From contig JBFWNG010000001.1 of NCBI GenBank assembly GCA_050251195.1, positions 310,001 through 374,000 of the forward strand: 64,000 nt of DNA. The letters run 5' to 3'. Below the pieces are notes generated by a model that was not told the origin of the DNA, made no database searches, and saw only the letters and a program-made list of their open reading frames with translations. Source of the stretch: JBFWNG01 sp050251195 (GTDB lineage Bacteria > Bdellovibrionota_B > Oligoflexia > Oligoflexales > Oligoflexaceae). The translations under genes were made by a program, and so were the position numbers. Shown piece by piece: positions 46,917-54,021 of the stretch (positions within the stretch are counted from its first letter, which is position 1; every line of letters starts with the position of its first letter).

Positions 46917-47978
46917 ATGTCTAAGCAGCTCATCATATTGATTGTTCCATTGGTTTTTGGTGCTTGCACGTCGGAAAAGTTTTCGGGCGGAGCGGGTGTC
47001 TTTGGCGGAGAATCCAAATCTTCATCGTCCAACGATTCTGAGAAGAACGATGAAGGCGCTGTAGCATCTGGAACGGACCATTTGACCAAAGACTTTGAAG
47101 TGGGCGGCGCTAGTTCCGGAACAGACATCGTGTGGATTATAGACAACTCGGGTTCGATGGGCGAGGAAGTTGCGGCGGTCGAAAAAAACTTCGCACAGTT
47201 TCTGGCCAACGTAAAAACCATTGTAGATACCAAGGTCGCTTTCATCACTTGCAAATTAGCGCTCGAAGCCGACGATTATTGTCTTACCGAGGCCAATCTG
47301 AACGCCGGGCCTGAAACAATGTTTATTGACTCGACGGTCGGCAGCACGGACGCCTTGGCGATTGGCGCGACGGCGATCTGTCCGCCCGAAACGTCCATGT
47401 TCCCTCCCGACGTTGCCCTCGGCATGGAAAAGATTTGCGATATCCCTGTCACGGACTTGGACGAAGACATCAACTACAACCTTCTCAAAGGTCGTCTCAA
47501 GGATTTCTTCCGGCAAGGTTCTCGCCCGGTCGTGGTCGTCGTGTCAGACGATACGGTCGAGGGATTTATGGGAACGAGCTTTCAGTCCGTCATGGATAAA
47601 AAATTCGGCCTTCTCGGTTGGCAGTTTTACGGATTCGTCGGTTTACCGACCTCCGTGGTCGGTCCCAACTGTCAGGTTGAGGCGGTCAGTCCGGATTATC
47701 AAGCTCTAGCAACCAATACCAAAGGCGCCCTTTTCGACCTTTGCGCCGCCGACTGGGCTGGCAACTTCAAAGCGCTGTCCGAGGGCATCATTTACGGAGC
47801 CACCAAACTCTACGTTATTGCCGACTCAAAGAAAATCAAAGTCATTGACGTCCTCCATAACGGTAAATCCGTCCCCAAGGAAAGATACGAAGTCGCCGAC
47901 AACAAAGTCATGCTAGCGGATGACTTCGCCGTCACCAAAGGCGACAAAATCCAAATCATCTACGACGACGTTCCCTAA
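46917..47978 (+). CDS. Von Willebrand factor A (VWA) domain lipoprotein
   Basis: The 353-residue protein has a lipobox FGAC (Cys17) and a Gly/Ser-rich linker. A VWA domain starts at about residue 68 with IVWIIDNSGSMGEEV, giving an intact MIDAS D-x-S-x-S (Asp76). The domain continues through VAFITCKLAL, an Asp-rich loop and RPVVVVVSDDTVEGF. Six Cys lie in and after the domain. The C-terminal 70 residues (LYVIADSKKIKVIDVLHNGKSVP) form a beta domain. VWA domains mediate metal-dependent protein contacts; the partner is unknown. A TATAAT box lies at 46835-46840, but its -35 is poor. The stop codon lies inside the first copy of a tandem repeat. Confidence 0.85.
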   Translation: MSKQLIILIVPLVFGACTSEKFSGGAGVFGGESKSSSSNDSEKNDEGAVASGTDHLTKDFEVGGASSGTDIVWIIDNSGSMGEEVAAVEKNFAQFLANVKTIVDTKVAFITCKLALEADDYCLTEANLNAGPETMFIDSTVGSTDALAIGATAICPPETSMFPPDVALGMEKICDIPVTDLDEDINYNLLKGRLKDFFRQGSRPVVVVVSDDTVEGFMGTSFQSVMDKKFGLLGWQFYGFVGLPTSVVGPNCQVEAVSPDYQALATNTKGALFDLCAADWAGNFKALSEGIIYGATKLYVIADSKKIKVIDVLHNGKSVPKERYEVADNKVMLADDFAVTKGDKIQIIYDDVP

Positions 47979-48108
47979 TCGAATTGTTGGGCGTTCGACT
48001 GTCCCCTTAATCCGAATTGTTGGGCGTTCGACTGTCCCCTTAATTCGAATTGTTGGGCGTTCGACTGTCCCCTTAATTCGTCCCCTTTCTTGGGCGTTCG
48101 ACTGTCCC
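47976..48108. repeat. 33-bp tandem repeat after the VWA gene
   Basis: The unit (TCGAATTGTTGGGCGTTCGA and then CTGTCCCCTTAA) occurs at 47980, 48013 and 48046 with a 33-bp period, followed by a fourth, rearranged copy of its second half near 48089. On the minus strand each unit contains GGGGACAGTCGAACGCCCAA. The first copy includes the stop codon of the VWA gene. Confidence 0.93.
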
Positions 48109-48153
48109 CCTTTATCCTGTTTTTGGATTTGCATGAGCATGAGAGAGTAGAGG

Positions 48154-48174
48154 GTTTTTTGCTTTGCAAAAAAC
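48154..48174. repeat. Hairpin element GTTTTTTGC-TTT-GCAAAAAAC
   Basis: A perfect 9-bp inverted repeat with a three-base loop, preceded by GCATGAGAGAGTAGAGG. A close relative occurs at 51600-51622, preceded by GCATGAGTAAATAGAGG. The two flank the amphi-Trp gene and the mcc operon. Confidence 0.7.
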
Positions 48175-48224
48175 GGCATAACCCATGCATGTCTCGGGTA
48201 TGAACTTTAAACAGGGGACCTAAA

Positions 48225-48518
48225 ATGGCAGAACCAACAACGGAAAGCTCATCCGAGCGGGCGTCTTCAACTACTAAAACAAAGATTAAGGAGAAAATGG
48301 ACGTGAGCGAAGTTCGGGTCATGCTCCAACAATGGATCGAGGCTGTGGAAAAGAATAAAGACGTGACTATCGCGCTTAAGGGCCAAAGTTTTATAGTCCC
48401 GGCGCGTGCGTTTCAAAGCGGACTCAAAGTCGAACTCGAGGGCGAAGGCGACGAGTTCGAATTTGAAATAAAACTGAAATGGAGGGAAAACTCCGAATCT
48501 AAGGTCTTACCTCAGTAG
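48225..48518 (+). CDS. Amphi-Trp domain protein
   Basis: The 97-residue protein begins with a Ser/Thr/Glu-rich stretch of about 25 residues. A small domain of two parts follows: a helix (MDVSEVRVMLQQWIEAVEKN) and an alternating strand region (VTIALKGQSFIVPAR, LKVELEGEGDEFEFEIKLKW) ending in the Lys-Trp typical of amphi-Trp domains. This family is found in halophilic archaea and various bacteria; its function is not established. The gene converges on the mccC-like gene with a two-base gap and is probably unrelated to it. Confidence 0.65.
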   Translation: MAEPTTESSSERASSTTKTKIKEKMDVSEVRVMLQQWIEAVEKNKDVTIALKGQSFIVPARAFQSGLKVELEGEGDEFEFEIKLKWRENSESKVLPQ

Positions 48519-48520
48519 CT

Positions 48521-49804
48521 TTAAGGAAGTGCGCATGCGGCACTCCGACAAGCATCGGCGGTGAAATTCTGGCTTGCTCGGATCCATCGGCTATATAGTG
48601 GGAAAAGTGTTATCGATCCTGAAAGCGATAGGAGATAAAGGTGCGAAGGCGAAACGTAGGCGAGGCACCATTTGACGATCAGCAAACTTAGGATCATGCC
48701 GACGCGGCTGATAAAGCTGATGCTCGACAGTATGGTGGCTCTTTGGCTAGACGATATCGTTCGATTGACGCTGGCGTTGAGAAGGTTGCGTAAAGAGCCG
48801 CTTGAGCCCTGCATAACAAGGAACGCTCCAATAGCGAGGGCGTAACTTTGGGTAACGCTCATGACGAAGAAGCCTAGAGTCATAAGGGTGATTTCAATGA
48901 AGAGTATCCCTTCTGGTTTGACGAGTTGGCGTCTCACCAGTTCTGAAACTCCCCAATGAGCGGCAAGTTGTGTTCCTACATAACCAAAAAAGATGAACCC
49001 GAGTTCGGCCGTCGTGACATTGAGATTCAGATTCGTGAAGTAAGGTTGCCAATAATGGAACACGGGCTGCAGAGCGAATTGGATGGATATTTGAATGTAG
49101 AAAAATGCTTTGAGGCGTGGGTTTTGGATACCCTCTCGCACACTCTGACGAAATCCAGTTTCAATCTTCTTAAGAACATTCATCGTTCGAGCGACGAGTC
49201 CGGCTACTTGCGTCAAGATGATCGACTGGGGCGGCTCTTTTACCAAAACGAGCAGTAAGCATGCGGTGATCGCCATCAGAGAGGCCGAAAACAAAAACGG
49301 CCAGCTGACGTCGAACTTGCCGATGTAGCCGCCCAGTAGTCCGCCAACCATGGTTGCTCCTGCTTCAAAGACCGACATGCGAGCAAAAATGAACTCCAAG
49401 AAATGGCCCTCGCCGGAGCGTTCGCGATAAGTATCGACAACGAGAGCTTCGAATGCCCCCGACCAAAATGCAATCGTGAGTGCGTTGAAAATCTCTCCAA
49501 CAACAAACCACGGTAGTGAATTGCCGGAATAAAATGCAAAAAAGGAGAGTACGCCGGCCGCACAAGCACACAAAACGCTAACCTTGCGTCCCCAAGTGTC
49601 TGCAACCAGGCCCGTCGGCACTTCGCTGAAAAAAACCACCACGCCTTGAATAATTTTTATCAAAGCAACGTCGGAGAACTTCAGGCCGCGCGATAGCATG
49701 AAAACCACCGAAGTGGCACCTATGCCCATGCGGCTTGCGGCGAAGGCGCCGTTGACAAGATAAAACTTCCACGCATCTTTAGGTGCCGTTATAAATTCCT
49801 TCAT
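48521..49804 (-). CDS. mccC: MccC-like MFS exporter of a microcin C-type peptide-nucleotide
   Basis: The 427-residue protein is a 12-segment major facilitator. Between TM2 and TM3 it has TGLVADTWGRKVSVLCACAAG, the MFS motif A signature. The ATG overlaps the last four bases of the mccB-like gene, so it is coupled to it. In E. coli the mcc operon order is mccA-mccB-mccC, with mccC encoding an MFS pump that exports the toxic peptide-adenylate and gives partial self-protection. Position, class and size all fit; on its own the sequence would be only a generic MFS transporter. Its last 25 residues are polar and cytoplasmic. The C-terminal ADACRSAACALP has no counterpart I recognise. Confidence 0.8.
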   Translation of the reverse strand: MKEFITAPKDAWKFYLVNGAFAASRMGIGATSVVFMLSRGLKFSDVALIKIIQGVVVFFSEVPTGLVADTWGRKVSVLCACAAGVLSFFAFYSGNSLPWFVVGEIFNALTIAFWSGAFEALVVDTYRERSGEGHFLEFIFARMSVFEAGATMVGGLLGGYIGKFDVSWPFLFSASLMAITACLLLVLVKEPPQSIILTQVAGLVARTMNVLKKIETGFRQSVREGIQNPRLKAFFYIQISIQFALQPVFHYWQPYFTNLNLNVTTAELGFIFFGYVGTQLAAHWGVSELVRRQLVKPEGILFIEITLMTLGFFVMSVTQSYALAIGAFLVMQGSSGSLRNLLNASVNRTISSSQRATILSSISFISRVGMILSLLIVKWCLAYVSPSHLYLLSLSGSITLFPLYSRWIRASQNFTADACRSAACALP

Positions 49805-50871
49805 GACATCGCAGTCCTTTCAATCCACTTAGATTGGAGATGACCGCAGACAGAGCAGCTAGGATTGAGTTGGCACGGCTGCGAGTCGAACCTTAGATCG
49901 TGCGTCCAAATCCCCAAGCGCTTGTTAAGCGAAGTAATTTGTCCGAAGCCGCCCAGATATTTCAGGATATCGATAAGAGCATGCGAAGCGGCCATCATGT
50001 TCACGGGGCCGATAGAAGGTGCCTGGTAGCCGCTATTGATGTCATGCAAAAGAGTTGTCATGCGTTTGTCCTCCGATTCGGCGGTGGCGGTTAATGCTTG
50101 GCAGCGCCAGCATCCCGTTTTGCCGGGAATAACGAAGGGACCCCAAACGGCAATATCTTGAACGTAACCGACATTAATCATGGCTGTTCGAGTTTGAACT
50201 GCAAAATCATTCATCCATAGCGGCAACCTTGCTGGTTTGTCGGCGGACAGAACGATAAGGTCGCACGGAGGAATATTTTCCAAATCCGCCGGGTGGTTGA
50301 GGCACATTTCCAGCGTTTCAATATGAGCACTGGCGTCGCGCGCTCTAAGTGCCCGCGCCAGTACTTCGACTTTGCTTTCTCCAACATCGTCTTCTGTAAA
50401 GAGCAATTGCCGGGAGAGGTTTGACGGTTCAATATAGTCTCTATCGATCAGAGTAATCTTTCCCACGCCTAACGTAGCCAAAGATCCAGAAATCATGTTG
50501 CCGATGCCCCCGCAACCAACAACAACGACGTGCTTCGTCGCGAGGCTCTTTTGTACCTCTCTCGGATCAGCGCCCGACAAATTATAGAATAGGGCATGCC
50601 GACTGAAGCGTTCGTCCGATTGAAAAATGCCGGCCCGCATCAAAAAGTTCCCTTCAAACAAAAAGTCGACCACTTCTTCTATTTGGTGGCGCTGACTAAA
50701 TTTGGAAAGCACTTCGTCCTCGGTCCGGGGAGTTTTCCAGTAGGCAGCAACCTCAAGCAAGGTTCTTTGAAACCTCTGACAAGGTATTTTCTGTTGGATG
50801 GAACCGAATCCAAAGCACAGAGTTTTTTCTTCGAATCCCGCTTGCGAATAAGGGGCGAGGCAGTAACGCAT
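49801..50871 (-). CDS. mccB: MccB-like adenylyltransferase (microcin C-type peptide modification)
   Basis: The 356-residue protein is close in length to E. coli MccB (350) and collinear with it: an N-terminal peptide-clamp domain (about 1-85), then an E1/ThiF-like adenylation domain. Visible motifs are GCGGIGN (119-125, ATP loop), NLSRQLLFTEDDVG with Arg154, and SAD at 209-211 with the metal/ATP Asp211. Also present are INVGYVQDIAVWGP then FVIPGKTGCWRC, SLNKRLGIW and CSVCG; Cys254, 257, 339 and 342 form the structural zinc site. MccB uses two ATP to turn the C-terminal Asn of its heptapeptide into a succinimide and then an N-P-linked AMP. The seven-codon mccA candidate lies 55 bases upstream. 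GGAG nine bases before the ATG supports the start. Confidence 0.92.
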   Translation of the reverse strand: MRYCLAPYSQAGFEEKTLCFGFGSIQQKIPCQRFQRTLLEVAAYWKTPRTEDEVLSKFSQRHQIEEVVDFLFEGNFLMRAGIFQSDERFSRHALFYNLSGADPREVQKSLATKHVVVVGCGGIGNMISGSLATLGVGKITLIDRDYIEPSNLSRQLLFTEDDVGESKVEVLARALRARDASAHIETLEMCLNHPADLENIPPCDLIVLSADKPARLPLWMNDFAVQTRTAMINVGYVQDIAVWGPFVIPGKTGCWRCQALTATAESEDKRMTTLLHDINSGYQAPSIGPVNMMAASHALIDILKYLGGFGQITSLNKRLGIWTHDLRFDSQPCQLNPSCSVCGHLQSKWIERTAMS

Positions 50872-50905
50872 TTTATCTTCTCCTGTTTGATAGATCGCAT
50901 GAAGG

Positions 50906-50920
50906 AGGGGCGTCGCCCCT
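50906..50920 (-). terminator. Hairpin between mccA and mccB (attenuator-like)
   Basis: Stem AGGGGC / GCCCCT with a three-base loop, starting six bases after the mccA stop and ending 34 bases before the mccB start. It lacks a T-run, so it should be leaky. In the E. coli operon a hairpin in the same place keeps the short mccA message abundant while letting a minority of transcripts run into mccB; the same role is inferred here. Confidence 0.6.
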
Positions 50921-50926
50921 ATCCCA

Positions 50927-50950
50927 TCAGTTTGAACTGAAGCCGTTCAT
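50927..50950 (-). CDS. mccA: MccA-like heptapeptide precursor MNGFSSN
   Basis: The ORF has seven codons and a TGA stop, read ATG-AAC-GGC-TTC-AGT-TCA-AAC-TGA on the minus strand. AGGAG five bases before the ATG is a good ribosome-binding site. The product is a heptapeptide ending in Asn, the same length and terminal residue as E. coli MccA (MRTGNAN). The terminal Asn is essential because MccB modifies it. The ORF is followed by a hairpin and then the mccB-like gene, the known order in mcc operons. It is far below any gene-calling threshold, so it would be missed in routine annotation. After uptake the mature compound is trimmed to a non-hydrolysable aspartyl-adenylate that blocks aspartyl-tRNA synthetase (known for E. 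coli microcin C, inferred here). Confidence 0.82.
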   Translation of the reverse strand: MNGFSSN

Positions 50951-51217
50951 GGGAACTCCTATGCGGTTGCAGTCTTGATTGACCGATGCAGCGCATAGAG
51001 CAAACCGGATGCCAGGAATGCGATCCAAATGCGCCCAAGGAAGTTCGCGAGTTACCAGGTGGGTTCTGTTTTGGTTCTCTTTTTGTATTTGGAAAATGCC
51101 CCAAATCAGGGGGAGGATGCAAAAAAAATGGGATGGACAGTCGCACTTCTTACACTATTCTCACAGCACCTTTCTGTAATATAGATATTATTGAATTGCC
51201 ACATCAGGGGAGCGCTC

Positions 51218-51412
51218 ATGGCAACAAAACAACGTTCAGCCAAAGACTTGTACCGGATGCTCATTCAAGCCAGACTCTCTATTCTCGGTTTCCTCAGCTA
51301 CCACAAGTATCGGTATTCCCAAACATTCAAGAGGAAGCTTTTCATTTGGGAAGAATCCGCGCGCCGTCTCAGTTACGAACCGGGACGAATCCAAACTCGC
51401 CGAAGCAAGTAG
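51218..51412 (+). CDS. Small basic protein of unknown function (64 aa)
   Basis: The ATG at 51218 has GGGGAG five bases upstream. The product starts MATKQRSAKDLYRMLIQARL and is rich in Arg, Lys and Tyr with Trp, ending GRIQTRRSK. It is divergent from the mcc operon. Basic character and size fit a nucleic-acid-binding or regulatory protein, but there is no recognisable motif, so this is a candidate only. Confidence 0.45.
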   Translation: MATKQRSAKDLYRMLIQARLSILGFLSYHKYRYSQTFKRKLFIWEESARRLSYEPGRIQTRRSK

Positions 51413-51599
51413 GTAAAGCACCAAAAATTGAGGGATAAGAGCTACTTGCTCATTTTTCTGTTGCCGCTTTAGCTTTTTACAAATTTGCCGATAACGCTTG
51501 GGAATATCAACTTGAACGGCTCGGAGGGATGCCTCTTGCATGCTCTTGCTAGGACTTGCATGATATCAACTCGGGGAAAGTCGCATGAGTAAATAGAGG
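51413..51599. other. Stretch without a supported gene
   Basis: ORFs in this stretch on either strand lack ribosome-binding sites and signal features. It holds only the left flank of the hairpin element next to the tRNA. Confidence 0.5.
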
Positions 51600-51622
51600 A
51601 CTCTTTTGCTTGGCAAAAGAGT
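51600..51622 (-). terminator. Hairpin immediately after the tRNA gene
   Basis: Stem ACTCTTTTGC / GCAAAAGAGT with a three-base loop; its last base coincides with the tRNA discriminator. On the minus strand it could end the tRNA transcript, though the following bases are only weakly T-rich. It resembles the element at 48154-48174. Confidence 0.6.
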
Positions 51623-51695
51623 AGGGGCACCGTGACTTGAACACGGGACCACCGGTTTATGAGACCGGTGCTCTAACCAACTGAGCTATACCCCC
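51622..51695 (-). tRNA. tRNA with CAT anticodon (elongator Met or lysidine-modified Ile2)
   Basis: On the minus strand 74 bases fold as a full cloverleaf: acceptor GGGGGTA / TGCCCCT with A73, D-arm GCTCAGTTGGTTAGAGC, anticodon stem ACCGGT / ACCGGT around CTCATAA, variable GGTC and T-arm CCGTGTTCAAGTCACGG. The CCA end is not encoded. CAT serves elongator Met, initiator Met and, after lysidine modification, Ile2. The regular first pair and D-arm argue against the initiator, but Met and Ile2 cannot be separated by eye. Confidence 0.93.
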
Positions 51696-51705
51696 ATAAG
51701 GAAGA

Positions 51706-51734
51706 GATATAACTAACATTTTTTAGGAAGCGAA
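51706..51734 (-). promoter_or_regulatory. Candidate promoter of the tRNA gene
   Basis: Minus-strand TTCGCT (-35) and TATATC (-10) are 17 bases apart, and the -10 ends ten bases before the first tRNA base. Both hexamers are imperfect sigma-70 matches. Confidence 0.4.
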
Positions 51735-51899
51735 TCCAGTGTTTTGCGGCAATGTTAGAGGCTTGTGCCGTATTTTACCTTTTGCTGTCCCATGTTTGAT
51801 GAGAGGAACCTAATTTGGTAAAATATCAGCATAGATAGCAAAAAAAACGAAAAGGCCTCTCCGAGTTGACTCCACGGGGCCGCATATTAGGAGTTACGC

Positions 51900-52445
51900 A
51901 TGTTAGATCCGCGCTTCTTTTTTTCAAAGGCATTACGCCCTTTGCTTGCAGCCCTCGGGATAGTGCTTCTTTCCATGTACGTGACCCATTGCAAGCTAAA
52001 GCCGCATACCGCCATGTATAGCAAAAGTGCCGACGGCGTAGATGGCGCGGCAAAGGGCGGAGAAGGTGAAGAAGGGGACGACGACAAAGACGGATATGGC
52101 GATAAAGAAGATAAAAAAGAAGAAGAGAAGAAAGATAAAGAGGACGAAGAAAAGTGCGAAGGAAAAGGTTACGGCTATAGCGGCTACAGTGGATACGCTG
52201 GTTTCGAAGGAGAAAAGGGTAGCGAAGGCTGTGAGCATGGCGACGATGATGATGATGATGATAAGGACGGATACGGCCATAAAGATGGCGATGATGATGA
52301 TGACGATGACGGCTATGGTTATGGCGGTCACCATGGCGACGATGACGACGATGACGGATACGGCGGCCACGAAGGTGATGACGATGATGACGACGACAAA
52401 GACGGTTACGGCAGTAAGTCAAAAGAAGAAGGCTACGGTAAGTAA
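51900..52445 (+). CDS. Exported Asp/Gly/Tyr-rich repeat protein
   Basis: GGAG lies seven bases before the ATG. The 181-residue protein has an N-terminal hydrophobic segment (RPLLAALGIVLLSMYVTHC) that may be a lipoprotein signal with an unusual VTHC lipobox (Cys31). The rest is low complexity: a Glu/Lys/Asp-rich stretch, a GYGYSGYSGYAGF block, then four runs of six or seven Asp each followed by (K)DGYG or GYG. Poly-Asp with Gly-Tyr spacers would bind calcium or other cations. The Asp runs use mixed GAT/GAC codons, and alternate frames are open only because of this bias. No family recognised. Confidence 0.65.
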   Translation: MLDPRFFFSKALRPLLAALGIVLLSMYVTHCKLKPHTAMYSKSADGVDGAAKGGEGEEGDDDKDGYGDKEDKKEEEKKDKEDEEKCEGKGYGYSGYSGYAGFEGEKGSEGCEHGDDDDDDDKDGYGHKDGDDDDDDDGYGYGGHHGDDDDDDGYGGHEGDDDDDDDKDGYGSKSKEEGYGK

Positions 52446-52485
52446 GGTTGAGAATTGAGCACCTCCTCAGCGAAGTTGAGTTTTT

Positions 52486-54021
52486 TTGTTAAGATTTTTG
52501 ATTAGAAATAAAGGAGGGACAGACGCCGGTCTGTTCCTCCTTCTTTTTTGCACCTATGCCTATTTCTTTCAGGGCGGGTTCTCCAACCAAAATTCCCGAT
52601 TCAACCTCTCCCTTGCCCTTGCCATGGAGCACACCGTCCGCGTCGACAGTTTCCAACACAACACAGTTGATAAAGCCTTCTACAACGGCCATTACTACAC
52701 GGAGAAGGCTCCTGGGGCATCGTACTTCGCACTGCCCGTGGCTTGGATAGGCTCGCAGTTTATAGACACTGAAGACATAATAGCCGAGCCGTGGATCGGG
52801 AATATTCTGCTATACTGGGCCACCGTATTCAGCGTATCGATTTTGAGCTGTGGCGCGGCGGTCTGTTTCCGGAGACTGCTTTGTGAACTCAATCCGTCGC
52901 TATCGGTGCGAAATGCGGCTATTTTGACTCTCCTTGTTTTTGCAGGTTCCACAGTCTTGCCCTATGCGACCGTTCTCTTTGGCCATCAAGTGGCGGCATC
53001 CCTGCTCGTTATTGGAGTCTACTTCGGGTTGATCGCCGCTCGGAGGGAGGACGCGGGTGAGGCAGTTCGATACGCCTGCTGCAGTGTTCTTGCGTTCTCG
53101 CTTGCGGTGTTTAGTGAATATCCGGTAGCGGTTCCCATTATGATAATCGCAGGCGCGTTGTTCCTGTGCGCTCGCCATAAAACGTCTCTTCTTAAAGCTG
53201 CGCCGATCGCACTTCTTCCGGCAGCTGCTTTGCTCGTGCACAACTGGGTGTCTTTTGACAACCCGTTTGCCCTTGGTTACGGAAAACTCCAAGGTAGCCA
53301 GTTCGAGGCGGGAATGTCCCGAGGGTTCTTTGGAGTGGCCTCTCCCTCGCTGGAGTCCGCCTGGCAACTGCTGTTTGGACCGTATCGCGGACTGTTCATT
53401 TATTCACCCGTTCTCGTTGCCGCCTGTGCCGCTTTTTTTTATTGGCCGCGGCGATTGGCAAAGACCGTAGGTTCGGCATTTATTTGCGGCGCGCTAGCGC
53501 TCCTCATCGTGAACTCCTCGTATATGTTCTGGCAAGGGGGAACCTGTTTCGGTCCCAGGCATCTCGTGCCTGCGATTCCCCTCATCGCAACGGGCTTGGC
53601 CTATCTCCCCGAAGCATGGTTTCGCCACCCTGTACTGTGGATTCTGGCCGCGGTCTCGGCCGCGATAAATTTCATAGGCACATCGACAACCCTCTTTGTT
53701 AGCGAATTTAACACCTCTCCATTGACAACCTCTTACTACAAGTTCGTCAAGAGCGGCAAAATATCGATCACCCCGCTCGACTACATCACACCTTTTACAG
53801 ATTCATTTGAGCGATTTGCGCACGTTCGTCGTTATAAATTTTCTTCGTGGAATGTTGGTGAACTTATCGGATTGCATGGCTGGTGGTCGCTGTTGCCGCT
53901 TGTGGCCGTTTGGGCTTGCTTCGTCCTTTTCAGCGTTTCCATTCTTCCGCGCTTCCGCGATCAAAAAATTCCTAATGCGGAAGCACGGAAGATTGGAAGC
54001 GCGGAAAGCGATAGTCAGTAA
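52486..54021 (+). CDS. Integral membrane protein, glycosyltransferase-39/ArnT-like candidate
   Basis: The 511-residue protein has about ten to twelve membrane segments. Near the N terminus it has SRFNLSLALAMEHTVRVD, then a periplasmic loop containing DKAFYNGHYYTEKAPGASY. Acidic and aromatic loop motifs of this kind are seen in lipid-carrier-dependent glycosyltransferases (GT39/ArnT superfamily). The second half has the GTCFGPRHLVPAIPL segment typical of the same group. The start is uncertain: the TTG at 52486 is used because no ATG or GTG fits, although AAAGGAGG sits inside the frame at codon nine. It probably transfers a sugar from a polyprenyl phosphate to an envelope target, which is inference. 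Confidence 0.6.
   Translation: MLRFLIRNKGGTDAGLFLLLFCTYAYFFQGGFSNQNSRFNLSLALAMEHTVRVDSFQHNTVDKAFYNGHYYTEKAPGASYFALPVAWIGSQFIDTEDIIAEPWIGNILLYWATVFSVSILSCGAAVCFRRLLCELNPSLSVRNAAILTLLVFAGSTVLPYATVLFGHQVAASLLVIGVYFGLIAARREDAGEAVRYACCSVLAFSLAVFSEYPVAVPIMIIAGALFLCARHKTSLLKAAPIALLPAAALLVHNWVSFDNPFALGYGKLQGSQFEAGMSRGFFGVASPSLESAWQLLFGPYRGLFIYSPVLVAACAAFFYWPRRLAKTVGSAFICGALALLIVNSSYMFWQGGTCFGPRHLVPAIPLIATGLAYLPEAWFRHPVLWILAAVSAAINFIGTSTTLFVSEFNTSPLTTSYYKFVKSGKISITPLDYITPFTDSFERFAHVRRYKFSSWNVGELIGLHGWWSLLPLVAVWACFVLFSVSILPRFRDQKIPNAEARKIGSAESDSQ

Noticed and set aside
47976..48108. 33-bp repeats as a CRISPR array
   Set aside because: The units are directly adjacent without unique spacers, and only three to four copies exist.
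50986..51438. 150-aa plus-strand ORF upstream of the small basic protein
   Set aside because: No ribosome-binding site and atypical composition. It overlaps the better-supported 64-aa ORF in another frame and the mcc leader region.
51622..51695. tRNA as the attachment site of a genomic island
   Set aside because: I found no duplicate of the tRNA 3' end elsewhere in the window and no integrase gene.
51826..52458. Alternative ORFs over the Asp-rich gene (Met-rich and His/Arg-rich frames)
   Set aside because: They are frame shadows of GAT/GAC repeats. Only the 51900 frame has a ribosome-binding site and an export signal.
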